NCBI GenBank assembly: GCA_000179315.1
Contig: ADZZ01000680.1
Location: 1 to 41,382 of the forward strand
From: a delta proteobacterium NaphS2
Lineage (GTDB): Bacteria; Desulfobacterota; DSM-4660; Desulfatiglandales; Desulfatiglandaceae
DNA length: 41,382 bases
Direction of reading: 5' to 3'
Shown: in pieces, positions 1-8,405 of the stretch
How positions within the stretch are numbered: position 1 is the stretch's first letter
Layout of the letters: each line of letters opens with the position of its first letter
Notes under the pieces: model-generated
Database searches by the model: none
What the model saw: only the letters and a program-made list of their open reading frames with translations
Told to the model about the DNA's origin: nothing
Made by a program: the position numbers and the translations under genes

Positions 1-632
1 CGTTTGTGTCCAGGAAGGGAGTGCTTCATCCTCATCCCCATTGTTGATAACCACCAGCATCGGTTGGCGGAGAGAAATGTAAACCCCTTTAAAAGCGGAT
101 CCGTGGCGATCACAGGCGCATTTCTGAGTGCATCGCCCTGCTCCAGCATTTCCTGGCAGGATTTTAAAAGAGGTATTTCGGCTTCGCCCTGTTTTTTTCC
201 CCGTTTTGAATCCAGCGCAATGCGCTCCAGACGCTTTTCCACAACGCCCAGATCGCTTAAAATCATCTCATCCTCGATCTGTTGAAAATCATCTTCGCTC
301 ATTGCGGGGCCGGTTCCCGGGTCATCGAAATTGCGTACCACGTGCAGAATGCCATCGCAGGTTCGAATCTGATTCCAGAATTCCCCATCGGATTTCCCGT
401 CGGAAGCTCCCGGAATCCGAGACGGAAGCAGATATTCGATTTTCGCATAAATGGTTTTTCCGGGCTGGTACATGTTTTCGAGAAAATCGATTCTTTCGTC
501 CAGGACCGTGATGGTGGCGATCCTTGTATCTTTTTGAGGACTTCCGACGGCATTGTCTCCTCTTGCCCCGGTCAATGCGGCAAAAAGTGTCTTTTTGCCG
601 GCCAGGGGAAGCCCCGCAATTCCCAATTTCAT
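1..632 (-). CDS. YchF/OBG-like GTPase, 3' part beyond window edge
   Basis: This is the N-terminal part (about 210 residues) of a GTPase whose 3' end lies outside the window. Translation from the ATG at 632-630 begins MKLGIAGLPLAGKKTLFAAL. It carries a Walker A/G1 loop of the OBG/YchF type (G-L-P-L-A-G-K-K-T, residues 7-15), where YchF normally has GLPNVGKST. A DPGTGP stretch follows further along. OBG-family GTPases bind purine nucleotides and associate with ribosomes or stress responses. The KKT variant and the diverged body suggest a YchF-like paralogue (DUF933-type) rather than YchF itself. The gene lies 5 bp downstream of the Smr gene on the same strand, so the two are probably co-transcribed. 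The family assignment is fairly safe; the exact member is not. Confidence 0.7.
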   Translation of the reverse strand, partial: MKLGIAGLPLAGKKTLFAALTGARGDNAVGSPQKDTRIATITVLDERIDFLENMYQPGKTIYAKIEYLLPSRIPGASDGKSDGEFWNQIRTCDGILHVVRNFDDPGTGPAMSEDDFQQIEDEMILSDLGVVEKRLERIALDSKRGKKQGEAEIPLLKSCQEMLEQGDALRNAPVIATDPLLKGFTFLSANRCWWLSTMGMRMKHSLPGHK

Positions 633-637
633 GGTTC

Positions 638-1375
638 TTAAAATCCTCCTTTTGCGCGTTTTAGGAGCACGTAGATAGCCCCGGTGCCCCCGTCGTAGGG
701 TCTGGCCGTTAAAAAGGCCAGTATGATTTTCCTGACAGGCCCACGGCTCAACCACAGCGGCACGCGCTGTTTCAGCACAGGGATATGGTTTTCCGAATTC
801 AGACCCTTTCCATGGACGACAAGGACACACCTCAAACCGCGGCCATGACTTTTCAATAGGAAATCCCTGACACATGTTTCCGCCGCTTCCTGTGTCAGTC
901 GATGCAGATCCACAAAATCCTCAATGGGAAAAAGGCCGTTTCTTAATTTCGCCATGAGCCTCGGGTCAAATCCTTTCACGCACCCTTCCATATATTCGTC
1001 ACTGAAGGTGATGTCCATTTCCGCTGCACCACTGATCAGATCAGAAAGATGTGCCATGACTTCAAGCTCTTCATTCTTGGGTGCATGGGCCGGTCGCAGT
1101 GTATCTTTGTCAGGGACTTTTGTGATCCTTCCGCGTTTTATGGTAAGCGGTGACACATTGGACATGGCCTCAAGAAAAACGCGATCATCCTCGGAATCAG
1201 GACGCCGTTCTTTTTCCGCAGGGCGCCGCTCTTCTTCCAATTTGCCAGGCTGATCGACGGCACTTTTCTTGAAACGCTTCAATCCACGAAGTGCAGGATT
1301 GAAAGGCACCTCCTTGGCATGCGGATCCTTCTTTCTCTGCGCATTTTTTTTGCCTTTTTTTTTCTTACGTGCCAT
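638..1375 (-). CDS. Smr (small MutS-related) domain protein
   Basis: A 245-residue protein with a very basic, lysine-rich N-terminus (residues 1-17) and a charged linker. Its C-terminal Smr domain spans about residues 150-240. Diagnostic Smr motifs are visible: DLHRLTQEA (156-164), VVHGKGL (186-192) and GGTGAIYVLL (229-238). Smr domains are nucleic-acid nicking or binding modules, found at the C-terminus of MutS2 and in stand-alone proteins such as E. coli YdaL/SmrB. Recent work links SmrB/MutS2 to collided ribosomes. The basic tail would suit RNA or ribosome binding (inference). It sits directly upstream of a GTPase gene on the same strand and is divergent from the DUF3786 gene. Confidence 0.85.
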   Translation of the reverse strand: MARKKKKGKKNAQRKKDPHAKEVPFNPALRGLKRFKKSAVDQPGKLEEERRPAEKERRPDSEDDRVFLEAMSNVSPLTIKRGRITKVPDKDTLRPAHAPKNEELEVMAHLSDLISGAAEMDITFSDEYMEGCVKGFDPRLMAKLRNGLFPIEDFVDLHRLTQEAAETCVRDFLLKSHGRGLRCVLVVHGKGLNSENHIPVLKQRVPLWLSRGPVRKIILAFLTARPYDGGTGAIYVLLKRAKGGF

Positions 1376-1427
1376 TGTTGCTGCTCTTATCCTGCCATCA
1401 CCGGTTCAGCAAAATGCAGAATTTGAC

Positions 1428-1457
1428 TTGAAATTCTTTACCATATTTTTCTATAAC
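1428..1457 (+). promoter_or_regulatory. Sigma-70-type promoter of the DUF3786-purE genes
   Basis: A TTGAAA hexamer at 1428-1433 and a TATAAC hexamer at 1452-1457 are separated by 18 bp. A start of transcription near 1464 would leave about a 45-nt leader before the TTG start at 1510. The AT-rich 135-bp divergent spacer between the Smr and DUF3786 genes is the expected place for a promoter. This is pattern matching only. Confidence 0.45.
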
Positions 1458-1479
1458 ACAAAATTGATCAATTTGGTGT
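1456..1479. promoter_or_regulatory. 24-bp near-perfect palindrome, candidate operator
   Basis: The 14-bp perfect palindrome AAATTGATCAATTT (1461-1474) is flanked by ACAC and GTGT, giving a 24-bp inverted repeat with one mismatched pair (positions 1460/1475). It overlaps the end of the predicted -10 box and the expected transcription start of the DUF3786-purE genes. A symmetric site there would suit a dimeric repressor. It does not match the FNR/CRP spacing. No regulator is identified. Confidence 0.4.
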
Positions 1480-1509
1480 CATAAATTTATTAAGCGGGAG
1501 CATCATATT

Positions 1510-2142
1510 TTGGCCAGAATAGATGATTATAAGAAAGCAGTGGAACTCGGCAAAAAGGAGCTTGCGGAAGAAGACCCGAAAAAGATCGCTTCCAGAAGCG
1601 GTGCGGAATATATTGAAGAAATAAACGGGAAAATGCGTTTTTCAATTAATTTTTTAAACAAACGGGTTCTTATTTCCTGGCCGGAACTCAGTTTTTCCAC
1701 CGGCATCCACGAAGAGGAATTGCCGATCCAGCAGCAGGTGTTGCTTCTACACTATCTGAATATGGCTGAACCTATCGAAATATCGGACGAATGGATTGCC
1801 TATCAGGAAGTGCCGGACGGAAAATTTTATCTGGATGCATTTATCCGGCGGGCCAAAAACCCCATGTTGCAGGGGTTTGGAAACAATCCGGAGTTGCTGG
1901 TAAAACTGGCCGGTGAAGCTTACGGTGCCACGCCCTTGTCGCAGGGAGATGTGGCCGTCAGGATTCAAGCCCTGCCGCTGGTCCCGGTTGCCCTGATTCT
2001 CTGGAGAGGTGATGATGAATTTCCACCCGAAGGGACAATTCTTTTCGACAAGAGCGTGTCCCAAGTACTTTCAGCGGAAGACATCGCCTGGCTGGCAGGC
2101 ATGATTATTTACCCCCTGCTGGGAATGGCCGGCGGAAAATAG
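1510..2142 (+). CDS. DUF3786 domain-containing protein
   Basis: A 210-residue soluble protein with no signal peptide or membrane segment. The body matches the DUF3786 family typical of anaerobic Deltaproteobacteria and clostridia. Recognisable features are a LISWPEL segment near residue 55, a QQVLLLHYL stretch near 79-87, and a C-terminal LILWRGDDEFPPEG patch (about 162-175). The family often lies near corrinoid, CO dehydrogenase or other anaerobic C1 genes, but no function is established and nothing here adds one. The start is a TTG at 1510 preceded by GGGAG at 1496-1500; no better in-frame ATG is near. It lies 18 bp upstream of purE and is probably in the same transcript. Confidence 0.75.
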   Translation: MARIDDYKKAVELGKKELAEEDPKKIASRSGAEYIEEINGKMRFSINFLNKRVLISWPELSFSTGIHEEELPIQQQVLLLHYLNMAEPIEISDEWIAYQEVPDGKFYLDAFIRRAKNPMLQGFGNNPELLVKLAGEAYGATPLSQGDVAVRIQALPLVPVALILWRGDDEFPPEGTILFDKSVSQVLSAEDIAWLAGMIIYPLLGMAGGK

Positions 2143-2160
2143 AGATGGTTGAGGTGTGTT

Positions 2161-2670
2161 ATGGACACAGATAAACCCCTGGTTGGCGTCATTATGGGAA
2201 GTGCATCGGATGCCGGCGTTATGAAAGGATGTGTGGATGTTTTAAAAGAGATGAAAATTCCCAGCGAAGTAAAGATTCTTTCCGCTCACAGGACGCCTGA
2301 ACAGACGCGGGAGTATGCAGCAACCGCAGCCAAAAGAGGCGTGCAGGTGATCATTGCCGGTGCCGGTTGGGCGGCACATCTGGCTGGGGCCGTCGCTGCC
2401 CAGACCACATTGCCGGTGATCGGAATCCCCATCGACTCATCTCCGCTAAACGGCATGGACGCCCTTTTATCCACCGTTCAGATGCCCTCGGGGATTCCGG
2501 TGGCGACCGTAGCCCTGGGAAAAGGAGGTGCCAAAAACGCCGCAGTCCTTGCCGCGCAGATTCTCGCTTTGAAATATCCCCCCATTGAGGAAGAAGTCTC
2601 ACGCTACCGAAAAGCGCTGACACTGGCAGCTTCGGAAAGAATCGATTCGTGGGATGACAAGGAGCGTTAG
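2161..2670 (+). CDS. purE: N5-carboxyaminoimidazole ribonucleotide mutase PurE
   Basis: A 169-residue class I PurE. It converts N5-carboxyaminoimidazole ribonucleotide to 4-carboxy-AIR in purine synthesis. The nucleotide-binding loop [13 protein letters not shown], the catalytic-histidine region [10 protein letters not shown] and the [11 protein letters not shown] segment are all present. The last resembles the usual AGGAAHLPG loop, with G-W replacing the usual residues. The length is normal for the family. I place the start at ATG 2161, because GAGG at 2151-2154 is 6 nt upstream. The in-frame TTG at 2149 would lie before that ribosome-binding site. The partner purK is not in the window. The TsaC/Sua5 gene follows after 8 bp. 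Confidence 0.93.
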   Translation: MDTDKPLVGVIMGSASDAGVMKGCVDVLKEMKIPSEVKILSAHRTPEQTREYAATAAKRGVQVIIAGAGWAAHLAGAVAAQTTLPVIGIPIDSSPLNGMDALLSTVQMPSGIPVATVALGKGGAKNAAVLAAQILALKYPPIEEEVSRYRKALTLAASERIDSWDDKER

Positions 2671-2678
2671 CGGTTGTC

Positions 2679-3326
2679 GTGATATTGATCCCCATGAGCA
2701 CGGAATTTGGCAAGGGCCCGCTCAATAAGCACTTGAAGGACGCCGCCGCGATCTTGAAATCGGGCGGGCTGGTCGCCTATCCCACAGAATCTTATTACGG
2801 CCTTGCGGCGGATGCTGCCAATGAAGCGGCTATACGCCGTCTATTTCAAATAAAGAGAAGAAAGCCGGGTGAACCCATACTGCTCCTGATTCCGGATGTT
2901 GGTTCCCTTAAACGATGTGTCGCCCATGTTCCCGAAGCGGCAAAACGGCTCATGGACGCATTCTGGCCGGGAGGTTTAACCATTGTTTTTGAAGCACAAA
3001 AAGATCTTTCCATGCTTCTGACGGCCGGCACCAGCAAGATCGGCATCCGGTTATCCAGCCATCCCCTGGCCACGGCACTGGTGAAAGCCATGGGGTCCCC
3101 CATTACGGGCACCAGTGCCAATGTTTCGGGTGAGCCTCCCTGCCGCACTCCCCGGGGCGTTTTCAACGCTTTGGGAAAAGGGGTGGACAAAATTCTTGAT
3201 GGCGGTGAAACGCCGGGTGAAAAGCCCTCTACGGTTCTCGATGTGACAAGCTACCCGCTCACGATCTTACGAGAAGGCATCATTTCAAAAAAAATGTTGG
3301 CGCCCTTTTGTGGAGCGCTGAATTAG
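2679..3326 (+). CDS. L-threonylcarbamoyladenylate synthase (TsaC/Sua5/YrdC family)
   Basis: A 215-residue YrdC-fold protein. The family makes threonylcarbamoyl-AMP from Thr, bicarbonate and ATP, the first step of the t6A37 modification of ANN-decoding tRNAs. Seen motifs are YPTESYYGLAADA near the N-terminus, KRRKPGEP (the KxR...K substrate/ATP loop), TIVFEA, GIRLSSHP and TGTSANVSGEPP. The length suits the compact TsaC/YrdC form without the Sua5 C-terminal domain. The start is probably GTG 2679; ATG 2694 is an alternative that would shorten it by 5 residues. It follows purE by 8 bp. A second YrdC-family gene lies at 18264-18893. This one keeps the canonical TSAN motif and is the better candidate for the essential t6A enzyme. 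Confidence 0.87.
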   Translation: MILIPMSTEFGKGPLNKHLKDAAAILKSGGLVAYPTESYYGLAADAANEAAIRRLFQIKRRKPGEPILLLIPDVGSLKRCVAHVPEAAKRLMDAFWPGGLTIVFEAQKDLSMLLTAGTSKIGIRLSSHPLATALVKAMGSPITGTSANVSGEPPCRTPRGVFNALGKGVDKILDGGETPGEKPSTVLDVTSYPLTILREGIISKKMLAPFCGALN

Positions 3327-3362
3327 CAGCCTGTTTGGCAGATATTTCCGGGAAATGCACAA

Positions 3363-4301
3363 ATGATGAATGCGACAAAAAAGGAACCCCCCAACGAAAT
3401 CATGGAATCCATTAAAGACTTACTCAAAAAGAAGAATGCCATTTTGCTTGCCCACAATTATGAACCGCCGGCAATACAAGATATTGCAGATATTTGTGGC
3501 GATTCGTTAGAGTTATCTATTAAGGCGTCACAGACAGATGCGGATATTATTGTTTTCTGCGGAGTCCATTTCATGGCGGAAACCGCTTCCATTCTTTGCC
3601 CGGACAAGACCATTCTTCTCCCGGTTGCCAATGCAGGCTGCCCCATGGCGGATATGATTACCGCAGATGCGTTGATCAAGAAAAGAAGTGAAATGCCGGG
3701 TGCCGTGGTCATCAGTTATGTGAATACCAGTGCCGAAGTCAAAGCGGAAAGTGACATCTGCTGCACCTCAGCCAATGTTATTCAGGTGGTCAACTCGGTA
3801 CCCTCGGGAAAACCGATTCTCATGACCCCCGACAAGAACCTGGCGCAATATGCACGGAGCCTTACGGGGCGCGATATTTCCTATTGGAGCGGATATTGTC
3901 CCATTCATAACAACCTTCGCGCCGACCAGGTACTGAAAGTAAAGAAGGCCCACCCCGGCGCCCCTTTTCTTGCCCACCCTGAATGTAGACCCGAAGTTCT
4001 GGCCCTTGCCGATGAAATCAAGAGCACTTCGGGCATTCTCGCATATACGGCGCAATCCAGTAAACAGGCGTTCATCATCGGTACGGAGGTAGGCATCCTC
4101 CATCCACTTTCTAACGCCAACCCTGAAAAAACTTTTATTCCCGCCGATCCCGGTATGTTCTGTCCCGATATGAAAAAAATAGGCGTATCCGAGATTCAAC
4201 GTGCCCTGGAGACCATGGCACCGGAAGTACGCGTCAGTGAAAGCGTCCGGATAAGGGCCAGAGCGGCAGTGGAAAGAATGCTGGCGATCCCCTCAAAATA
4301 G
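3363..4301 (+). CDS. nadA: Quinolinate synthase A
   Basis: A 312-residue NadA. It condenses iminoaspartate with dihydroxyacetone phosphate to quinolinate in NAD synthesis, using an oxygen-sensitive [4Fe-4S] cluster. The three cluster cysteines are visible at C93 (NAGCPMAD), C179 (GYCPIH) and C267 (MFCPDM). Their spacings of 86 and 88 residues match the family. The LLAHNYEPPAIQDIAD motif (28-43) and the SYVNTSAEVKAESD segment (118-131) bind substrate. No nadB or nadC lies nearby. The next gene is a PLP decarboxylase. The start could be either of two adjacent ATGs (3363 or 3366). Confidence 0.95.
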   Translation: MMNATKKEPPNEIMESIKDLLKKKNAILLAHNYEPPAIQDIADICGDSLELSIKASQTDADIIVFCGVHFMAETASILCPDKTILLPVANAGCPMADMITADALIKKRSEMPGAVVISYVNTSAEVKAESDICCTSANVIQVVNSVPSGKPILMTPDKNLAQYARSLTGRDISYWSGYCPIHNNLRADQVLKVKKAHPGAPFLAHPECRPEVLALADEIKSTSGILAYTAQSSKQAFIIGTEVGILHPLSNANPEKTFIPADPGMFCPDMKKIGVSEIQRALETMAPEVRVSESVRIRARAAVERMLAIPSK

Positions 4302-4334
4302 AATTTGCGATTTTCGGTGAGAAAGAAACTTCCA

Positions 4335-6035
4335 ATGAATAAGCCGCTGCGGATAAAATCCAATCTGGAATATTTAAGAAAACTTTTTATTATGCCTGAT
4401 TCGCCCGACAAATTCATTGATTTCGGGAACGAATTGCTGGAAATGATCCATGATTTTTTTCAGGAAAAAGGCGCCATCCACAGCAGCATCACGCTCCCTG
4501 AACTGAGCCGGATTTTTAATCAGAAATCCCTGCCCCATGAACCCCGCCTCATCAAAGATGTGCTGGCAGAAATTAAAACAAAGATTATAGCCCATTCCGT
4601 AAAGGTTGGAAATCCTTACTATATCGGTCACATGATCAGTGCGGTTCCCTATTTCATGATTCTGCTGGAAATGATCATTGCAGCGCTCAACCAAAATCAG
4701 GTTAAGATTGAGACCGCAAAGGCGTCCAGTTTTGTTGAACGGGAACTGGTGGCTTGGCTCCACCGAATGGTTTTTCGTCGAAAAGACGGGTTTTATGAAA
4801 AAAATATTCAGAATCCCCGCATTGCACTGGGAAATGTCACCTCTGACGGCACCCTTGCCAATGTAACGGCGCTTCTGGTGGCCAGAGAAAAGGCTTTCCC
4901 GCCGTCCGGAAATTTCCCGGGCTTCCGCGCGGCCGGCATGTATCGCGCCCTCGATCACTATGGTTGCGACAGGGGCGTGGTCATGGTTTCAACCCGGGGG
5001 CATTATTCCATCAAGAAGGCTGTCAATATTCTGGGGTTGGGTGAAGAGAACGTCATCAACATTCCGGTTGATGAGAAAAACAGAATCAACTGTGATAGCC
5101 TTCGCCGCAAAATAGAAGCGTTGACGGAAAACGTCGGCGGAAAGAAGACCAAAATCATTGCCATCGTAGGGATTGCCGGGACCACAGAAACAGGCAATGT
5201 GGATGATCTGGAAACGCTCGGAAAAATTGCGCGTGAAACCGGGGCACATTTCCACGTGGATGCTTGCTGGGGCGGTTCCGCGCTTCTGGTCAAAGAGTAT
5301 CGAAACCTCTTTAAGGGTATTTCCAAAGCGGATTCCGTCTCCATTGACGCCCATAAACTGCTTTACTGTCCCATGAGCATGGGGTTGATTTTGTTTCGAA
5401 ACGAAAAGGATCTCAACACAATCCGTCATTCGTCCAAGTACGTCATTCGTCGAAATTCAGTGGATACGGGGCGTTTCACTGTGGAAGGTTCGAGGCCTTT
5501 TTCCGCCTTGAAACCCTGGGCCTCACTCAAGATTATCGGACGCGAAGGATATGGCATCCTGTTGAAACAGGCACAGAAGGCAACGGAGAACCTCCTTGGA
5601 ATCATCAATCATTGCGGGAACTTTGAAGCGTTGAATGATCCTGATCTCTTCATTTTAACCTATCGTTTCTTGCCGGAGGTGGTCAAATCGCATATGGCTT
5701 CTCTTGAAGGAACTGTCAAGGATCCCAAAGGGGGCCAAGAAAAAAAATCCTTCGAACAACAAATCAGGAAAATCAATTTTTTGATCAACGGGTTAAATAT
5801 CAAGCTTCACAAGGCGCTAAGAAGAGATGATAGTACCTTTGTTTCCCGTACCACACTGGAATCCACACGCTACCGGCCCCAGGATATTGTGGTCCTTCGA
5901 GCGGTGCTCATTAACCCTTTAATAAATCGAAAAGTCCTTCAAGAAATTGTGGGAACGCAGAATCGTATCGGTTTGCGCCTTTGGAAGGATTTTGAACCGG
6001 TCTACCGTAAAATCGTCAATGGGAAGAGGGATTGA
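4335..6035 (+). CDS. panP: PLP-dependent decarboxylase, PanP-like (putative aspartate 1-decarboxylase)
   Basis: A fold-type I group II decarboxylase of about 566 residues. The glutamate/aromatic-decarboxylase core is clear: GNVTSDGTLANVTALLVARE, the HVDACWGG aspartate motif that holds the PLP ring nitrogen, and SIDAHKLLYCPM with the Schiff-base lysine. Long N- and C-terminal extensions and the arrangement around HSSKY...GRF resemble the PanP family of Vibrio and relatives, which makes beta-alanine for pantothenate from aspartate. The substrate cannot be proven from sequence; glutamate or cysteine sulfinate is possible. The track-level open frame extends back to TTG 4305, and I prefer ATG 4335. 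The 3' end overlaps the convergent gmk by 20 bp. Confidence 0.78.
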   Translation: MNKPLRIKSNLEYLRKLFIMPDSPDKFIDFGNELLEMIHDFFQEKGAIHSSITLPELSRIFNQKSLPHEPRLIKDVLAEIKTKIIAHSVKVGNPYYIGHMISAVPYFMILLEMIIAALNQNQVKIETAKASSFVERELVAWLHRMVFRRKDGFYEKNIQNPRIALGNVTSDGTLANVTALLVAREKAFPPSGNFPGFRAAGMYRALDHYGCDRGVVMVSTRGHYSIKKAVNILGLGEENVINIPVDEKNRINCDSLRRKIEALTENVGGKKTKIIAIVGIAGTTETGNVDDLETLGKIARETGAHFHVDACWGGSALLVKEYRNLFKGISKADSVSIDAHKLLYCPMSMGLILFRNEKDLNTIRHSSKYVIRRNSVDTGRFTVEGSRPFSALKPWASLKIIGREGYGILLKQAQKATENLLGIINHCGNFEALNDPDLFILTYRFLPEVVKSHMASLEGTVKDPKGGQEKKSFEQQIRKINFLINGLNIKLHKALRRDDSTFVSRTTLESTRYRPQDIVVLRAVLINPLINRKVLQEIVGTQNRIGLRLWKDFEPVYRKIVNGKRD

Positions 6036-6642
6036 CCCATTCAAAATGGGCGCTGACCCAATTCATTCGGCGCTCACTGCGACACCTGGATGACAGAATA
6101 ATGGATTGAGCTTCCATGAAGGCTTTTTCGAGATCATCGTTAATAATGATATAGTCATACCACGAACAGTTTCTGATTTCTTCGGAGGCCTGCGCCATCC
6201 GTTTTTGAATCACCTTCCGATCATCCGTCCCCCTGCCCTTCAGCCGTGTTTCAAGGGTTTCGAGAGATGGCGGCAAGATAAAAATGAGGACGGCGTCGGA
6301 AAACCGTTCCTTGATATTCCGCCCCCCCTGAACATCCACATCCATCAAGATATCCACGCCTGAAGTCATCCGGCTATCAACTGTATCAAAGGCCGTGCCA
6401 TAAAAATGATCGTGGACTTCAGCCCATTCCAGAAAGGCTTTTTTTTTGATCATTTCCTTGAAGGTGTGTCGGTTGACGAAATGATAATCAACGCCGTTTC
6501 GTTCCCTGCCTCGTGGTGGGCGGCTGGTATGTGAGACGGAATAAGCCATGCCTTCCACTCGTTTCATCAAAGCATCGGCGATGGTCGATTTGCCAGCACC
6601 CGAGGGGGCCGAGAGAACAAAGATCTGTCCACCCATGATCAT
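6016..6642 (-). CDS. gmk: Guanylate kinase
   Basis: A 208-residue GMP kinase (GMP + ATP to GDP + ADP). The P-loop [10 protein letters not shown] is at residues 11-20. It is followed by the GMP-binding motif [20 protein letters not shown] and the [12 protein letters not shown] segment. The length is typical. It is the last gene of the def-to-gmk cluster and overlaps remA by 4 bp, so the two are translationally coupled. The order yicC-remA-gmk (upstream of rpoZ/coaBC in many bacteria) is widely conserved; no rpoZ is seen here because the opposing panP-like gene follows directly. ATG 6636 is a possible alternative start two codons in. Confidence 0.96.
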   Translation of the reverse strand: MIMGGQIFVLSAPSGAGKSTIADALMKRVEGMAYSVSHTSRPPRGRERNGVDYHFVNRHTFKEMIKKKAFLEWAEVHDHFYGTAFDTVDSRMTSGVDILMDVDVQGGRNIKERFSDAVLIFILPPSLETLETRLKGRGTDDRKVIQKRMAQASEEIRNCSWYDYIIINDDLEKAFMEAQSIILSSRCRSERRMNWVSAHFEWVNPSSH

Positions 6643-6911
6643 TCTTCCAGTTCCCGGGAAGGGATATTGCCTTCAGGGCTGAACCGCTGTGCAAGGGTTT
6701 CCGATTGCACGGCGGATAAAATCACATGGTTGCTGTCCGTAATCAACACGGAGCGGGTGCGCCTTCCCTGGGTGGCATCGATAAGCCGTTTTTCTTCCCG
6801 GGCCTCGTCGCGAAGCCGTTTGATGGGCGCTGCCCCTGCCGAAATAATGGCAATCACCCGCCTCGATACAACTGCATTTCCAAAACCGATATTCACCAGT
6901 TTAACACTCAT
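6639..6911 (-). CDS. remA: DUF370/RemA family DNA-binding regulator
   Basis: A 90-residue protein matching the RemA/DUF370 family: [15 protein letters not shown] at the N-terminus, [16 protein letters not shown], and the [17 protein letters not shown] segment. In Bacillus subtilis RemA is a small arginine-rich DNA-wrapping activator of matrix and osmoprotection operons. In Gram-negative anaerobes its role is unknown. The good ribosome-binding site GGGAGG lies 7 nt before the ATG. It sits between yicC and gmk, the same placement as in Firmicutes, so the cluster rather than a matrix function is what is conserved. Confidence 0.9.
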   Translation of the reverse strand: MSVKLVNIGFGNAVVSRRVIAIISAGAAPIKRLRDEAREEKRLIDATQGRRTRSVLITDSNHVILSAVQSETLAQRFSPEGNIPSRELEE

Positions 6912-6925
6912 GGGGAATCCTCCCT

Positions 6926-7807
6926 TTACTCCACATTCTGCACCTGTTCACGCAGTTTTTCCAATTCAGCCTTCATTTCCACCACGATTCTGGAAACTTT
7001 GCCGTCCGATGACTTGGACCCCAGGGTATTGACCTCCCGATTCATTTCCTGAATGAGAAAATCGAGTCTCCTGCCGACAACATCATTGATTTCCAGATAG
7101 GTTTCGAACTGTTCGACGTGGCTCGCCATCCGTACCAACTCTTCCGTAATATCGGATCGCTCCGCAAAAATAGCGACTTCCTGGGCAATGCGGTCCGCAT
7201 CTACAACGATTTCCTGACGCAGTCTCTCCACATTTTCTTTGAGACGGACCTGATAGGCTTCTACGATTTTAGAAGTGCGGCCGCGTACTTCTTCCACAAA
7301 GCCGCTTATTTTTTCGAGCCTTTTTTTGAGATCGATTTCAATTGCGGCGCCTTCCTTCTTTCTCATTTCAATCAGGGAGTCAAGGCCCATGGAAAGTGCC
7401 CGGCTAAGCGCTTTTCCCATTTTTTCTTCATTTTCCACATCCGTCCTGACAATTACCACATCGTTCATTTGAAGCAGCGTTTCCAGGCGCGGTTCCTGAT
7501 TAAGTTTTGAACGGCTTGACAACTGATCAAAAATATTCAAGTAAGCATCTACCAGCGGTAAATTGAGTTCCAGTTTATAGGGAGGCGCTTCCTGGGTAGT
7601 TTCGATTTGGAAAAAAACTTCAACACGTCCTCTTTTGATCTTTGAATCAATGAGGTCCCGCAGTTCCTTTTCCAAACCCTGAAGATTCTTGGGCAACCTG
7701 AGAACGACGTCCCGGTAGCGGTTGTTCAGGGACTTAAGCTCCACCAAAAATCGTTTTCCATCCTGCAAATAGTCCCCCTTGCCATAGGCGGTCATACTTT
7801 TAATCAC
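6926..7807 (-). CDS. yicC: YicC/YloC family endoribonuclease
   Basis: A 293-residue YicC-family protein. The N-terminal [11 protein letters not shown] matches the family signature (usually MIxSMTGYG), so the GTG at 7807-7805 is the real start. The middle is rich in coiled-coil-like heptads (about 150-230). The C-terminus carries the conserved [21 protein letters not shown] and [19 protein letters not shown] motifs. E. coli YicC is an endoribonuclease or RNase adaptor implicated in small-RNA decay. It overlaps DUF4416 by 8 bp and is followed by remA after 14 bp. Confidence 0.92.
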   Translation of the reverse strand: MIKSMTAYGKGDYLQDGKRFLVELKSLNNRYRDVVLRLPKNLQGLEKELRDLIDSKIKRGRVEVFFQIETTQEAPPYKLELNLPLVDAYLNIFDQLSSRSKLNQEPRLETLLQMNDVVIVRTDVENEEKMGKALSRALSMGLDSLIEMRKKEGAAIEIDLKKRLEKISGFVEEVRGRTSKIVEAYQVRLKENVERLRQEIVVDADRIAQEVAIFAERSDITEELVRMASHVEQFETYLEINDVVGRRLDFLIQEMNREVNTLGSKSSDGKVSRIVVEMKAELEKLREQVQNVE

Positions 7808-8339
7808 TGGGGTTTTCCTCCCGTAACTGCGTCAGGTATCGGGACCTGACCGCATTAAAATAGTCAATCATTTTAGGGTCCGCATAATCGGGATAGGTCC
7901 AGTTGAGCGGCACAAATCCTCCCTTTTTAAATACCAGCGTCAGATCCGCGTAAATCCCGTTCGCAAGGTAAATCCTATGGGTGTAATTTTTCCCGGTCGC
8001 CAAAACCAGTCGTTCCAGGCAAATGTAGCCGGGATCAATGTTGATGCGTCTTTTTCGACCCTCCAGGAATGCCGCTTCAATTTCATTGGTTCGAAGCTTT
8101 ACGGCTACCAGAGTTTCAGGGGGAATGAGGTCTGCAAAAGCGATAAATCGACGGTAGAGGGGCCATCCCATTTCTTTTTCATAGTAGCGCGTTCGGTCGA
8201 AGAAAATCTCAGGGCTGATCCAGTCCGTTTCCCCATAGATATGGGAAAGTTGCTTTATAACAGTCTCTAACAGGGTCTTTTCCGACGAGAAAAGGCTTAC
8301 GATCAATTTAACGGGACTGGCTGTTTTCGGGTGACTCAT
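7800..8339 (-). CDS. DUF4416 family protein
   Basis: A 179-residue soluble protein of the uncharacterised DUF4416 family. Family hallmarks seen are YYEKEMGWPLYRRF (about 50-63), the RRINIDPGYI segment (about 97-106), LATGKNYTHRIYL (112-124) and WTYPDYA (146-152). The INIDPGY and HRIYL patches look like a conserved acidic/basic active or binding site, but no reaction is known. It overlaps yicC by 8 bp, so it is coupled to that gene. No signal peptide is seen. Confidence 0.82.
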   Translation of the reverse strand: MSHPKTASPVKLIVSLFSSEKTLLETVIKQLSHIYGETDWISPEIFFDRTRYYEKEMGWPLYRRFIAFADLIPPETLVAVKLRTNEIEAAFLEGRKRRINIDPGYICLERLVLATGKNYTHRIYLANGIYADLTLVFKKGGFVPLNWTYPDYADPKMIDYFNAVRSRYLTQLREENPSD

Positions 8340-8405
8340 GGGAGTTTTTCCTGATGGTTCAATAAGATTTCGAAAAGGGACATACGCACGGAGAGGGAAA
8401 TCACG

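Noticed and set aside
1456-1479. FNR or CRP binding site reading of the palindrome
   Set aside because: FNR needs TTGAT-N4-ATCAA; here TTGATCAA has no spacer. It is kept as an unidentified operator only.
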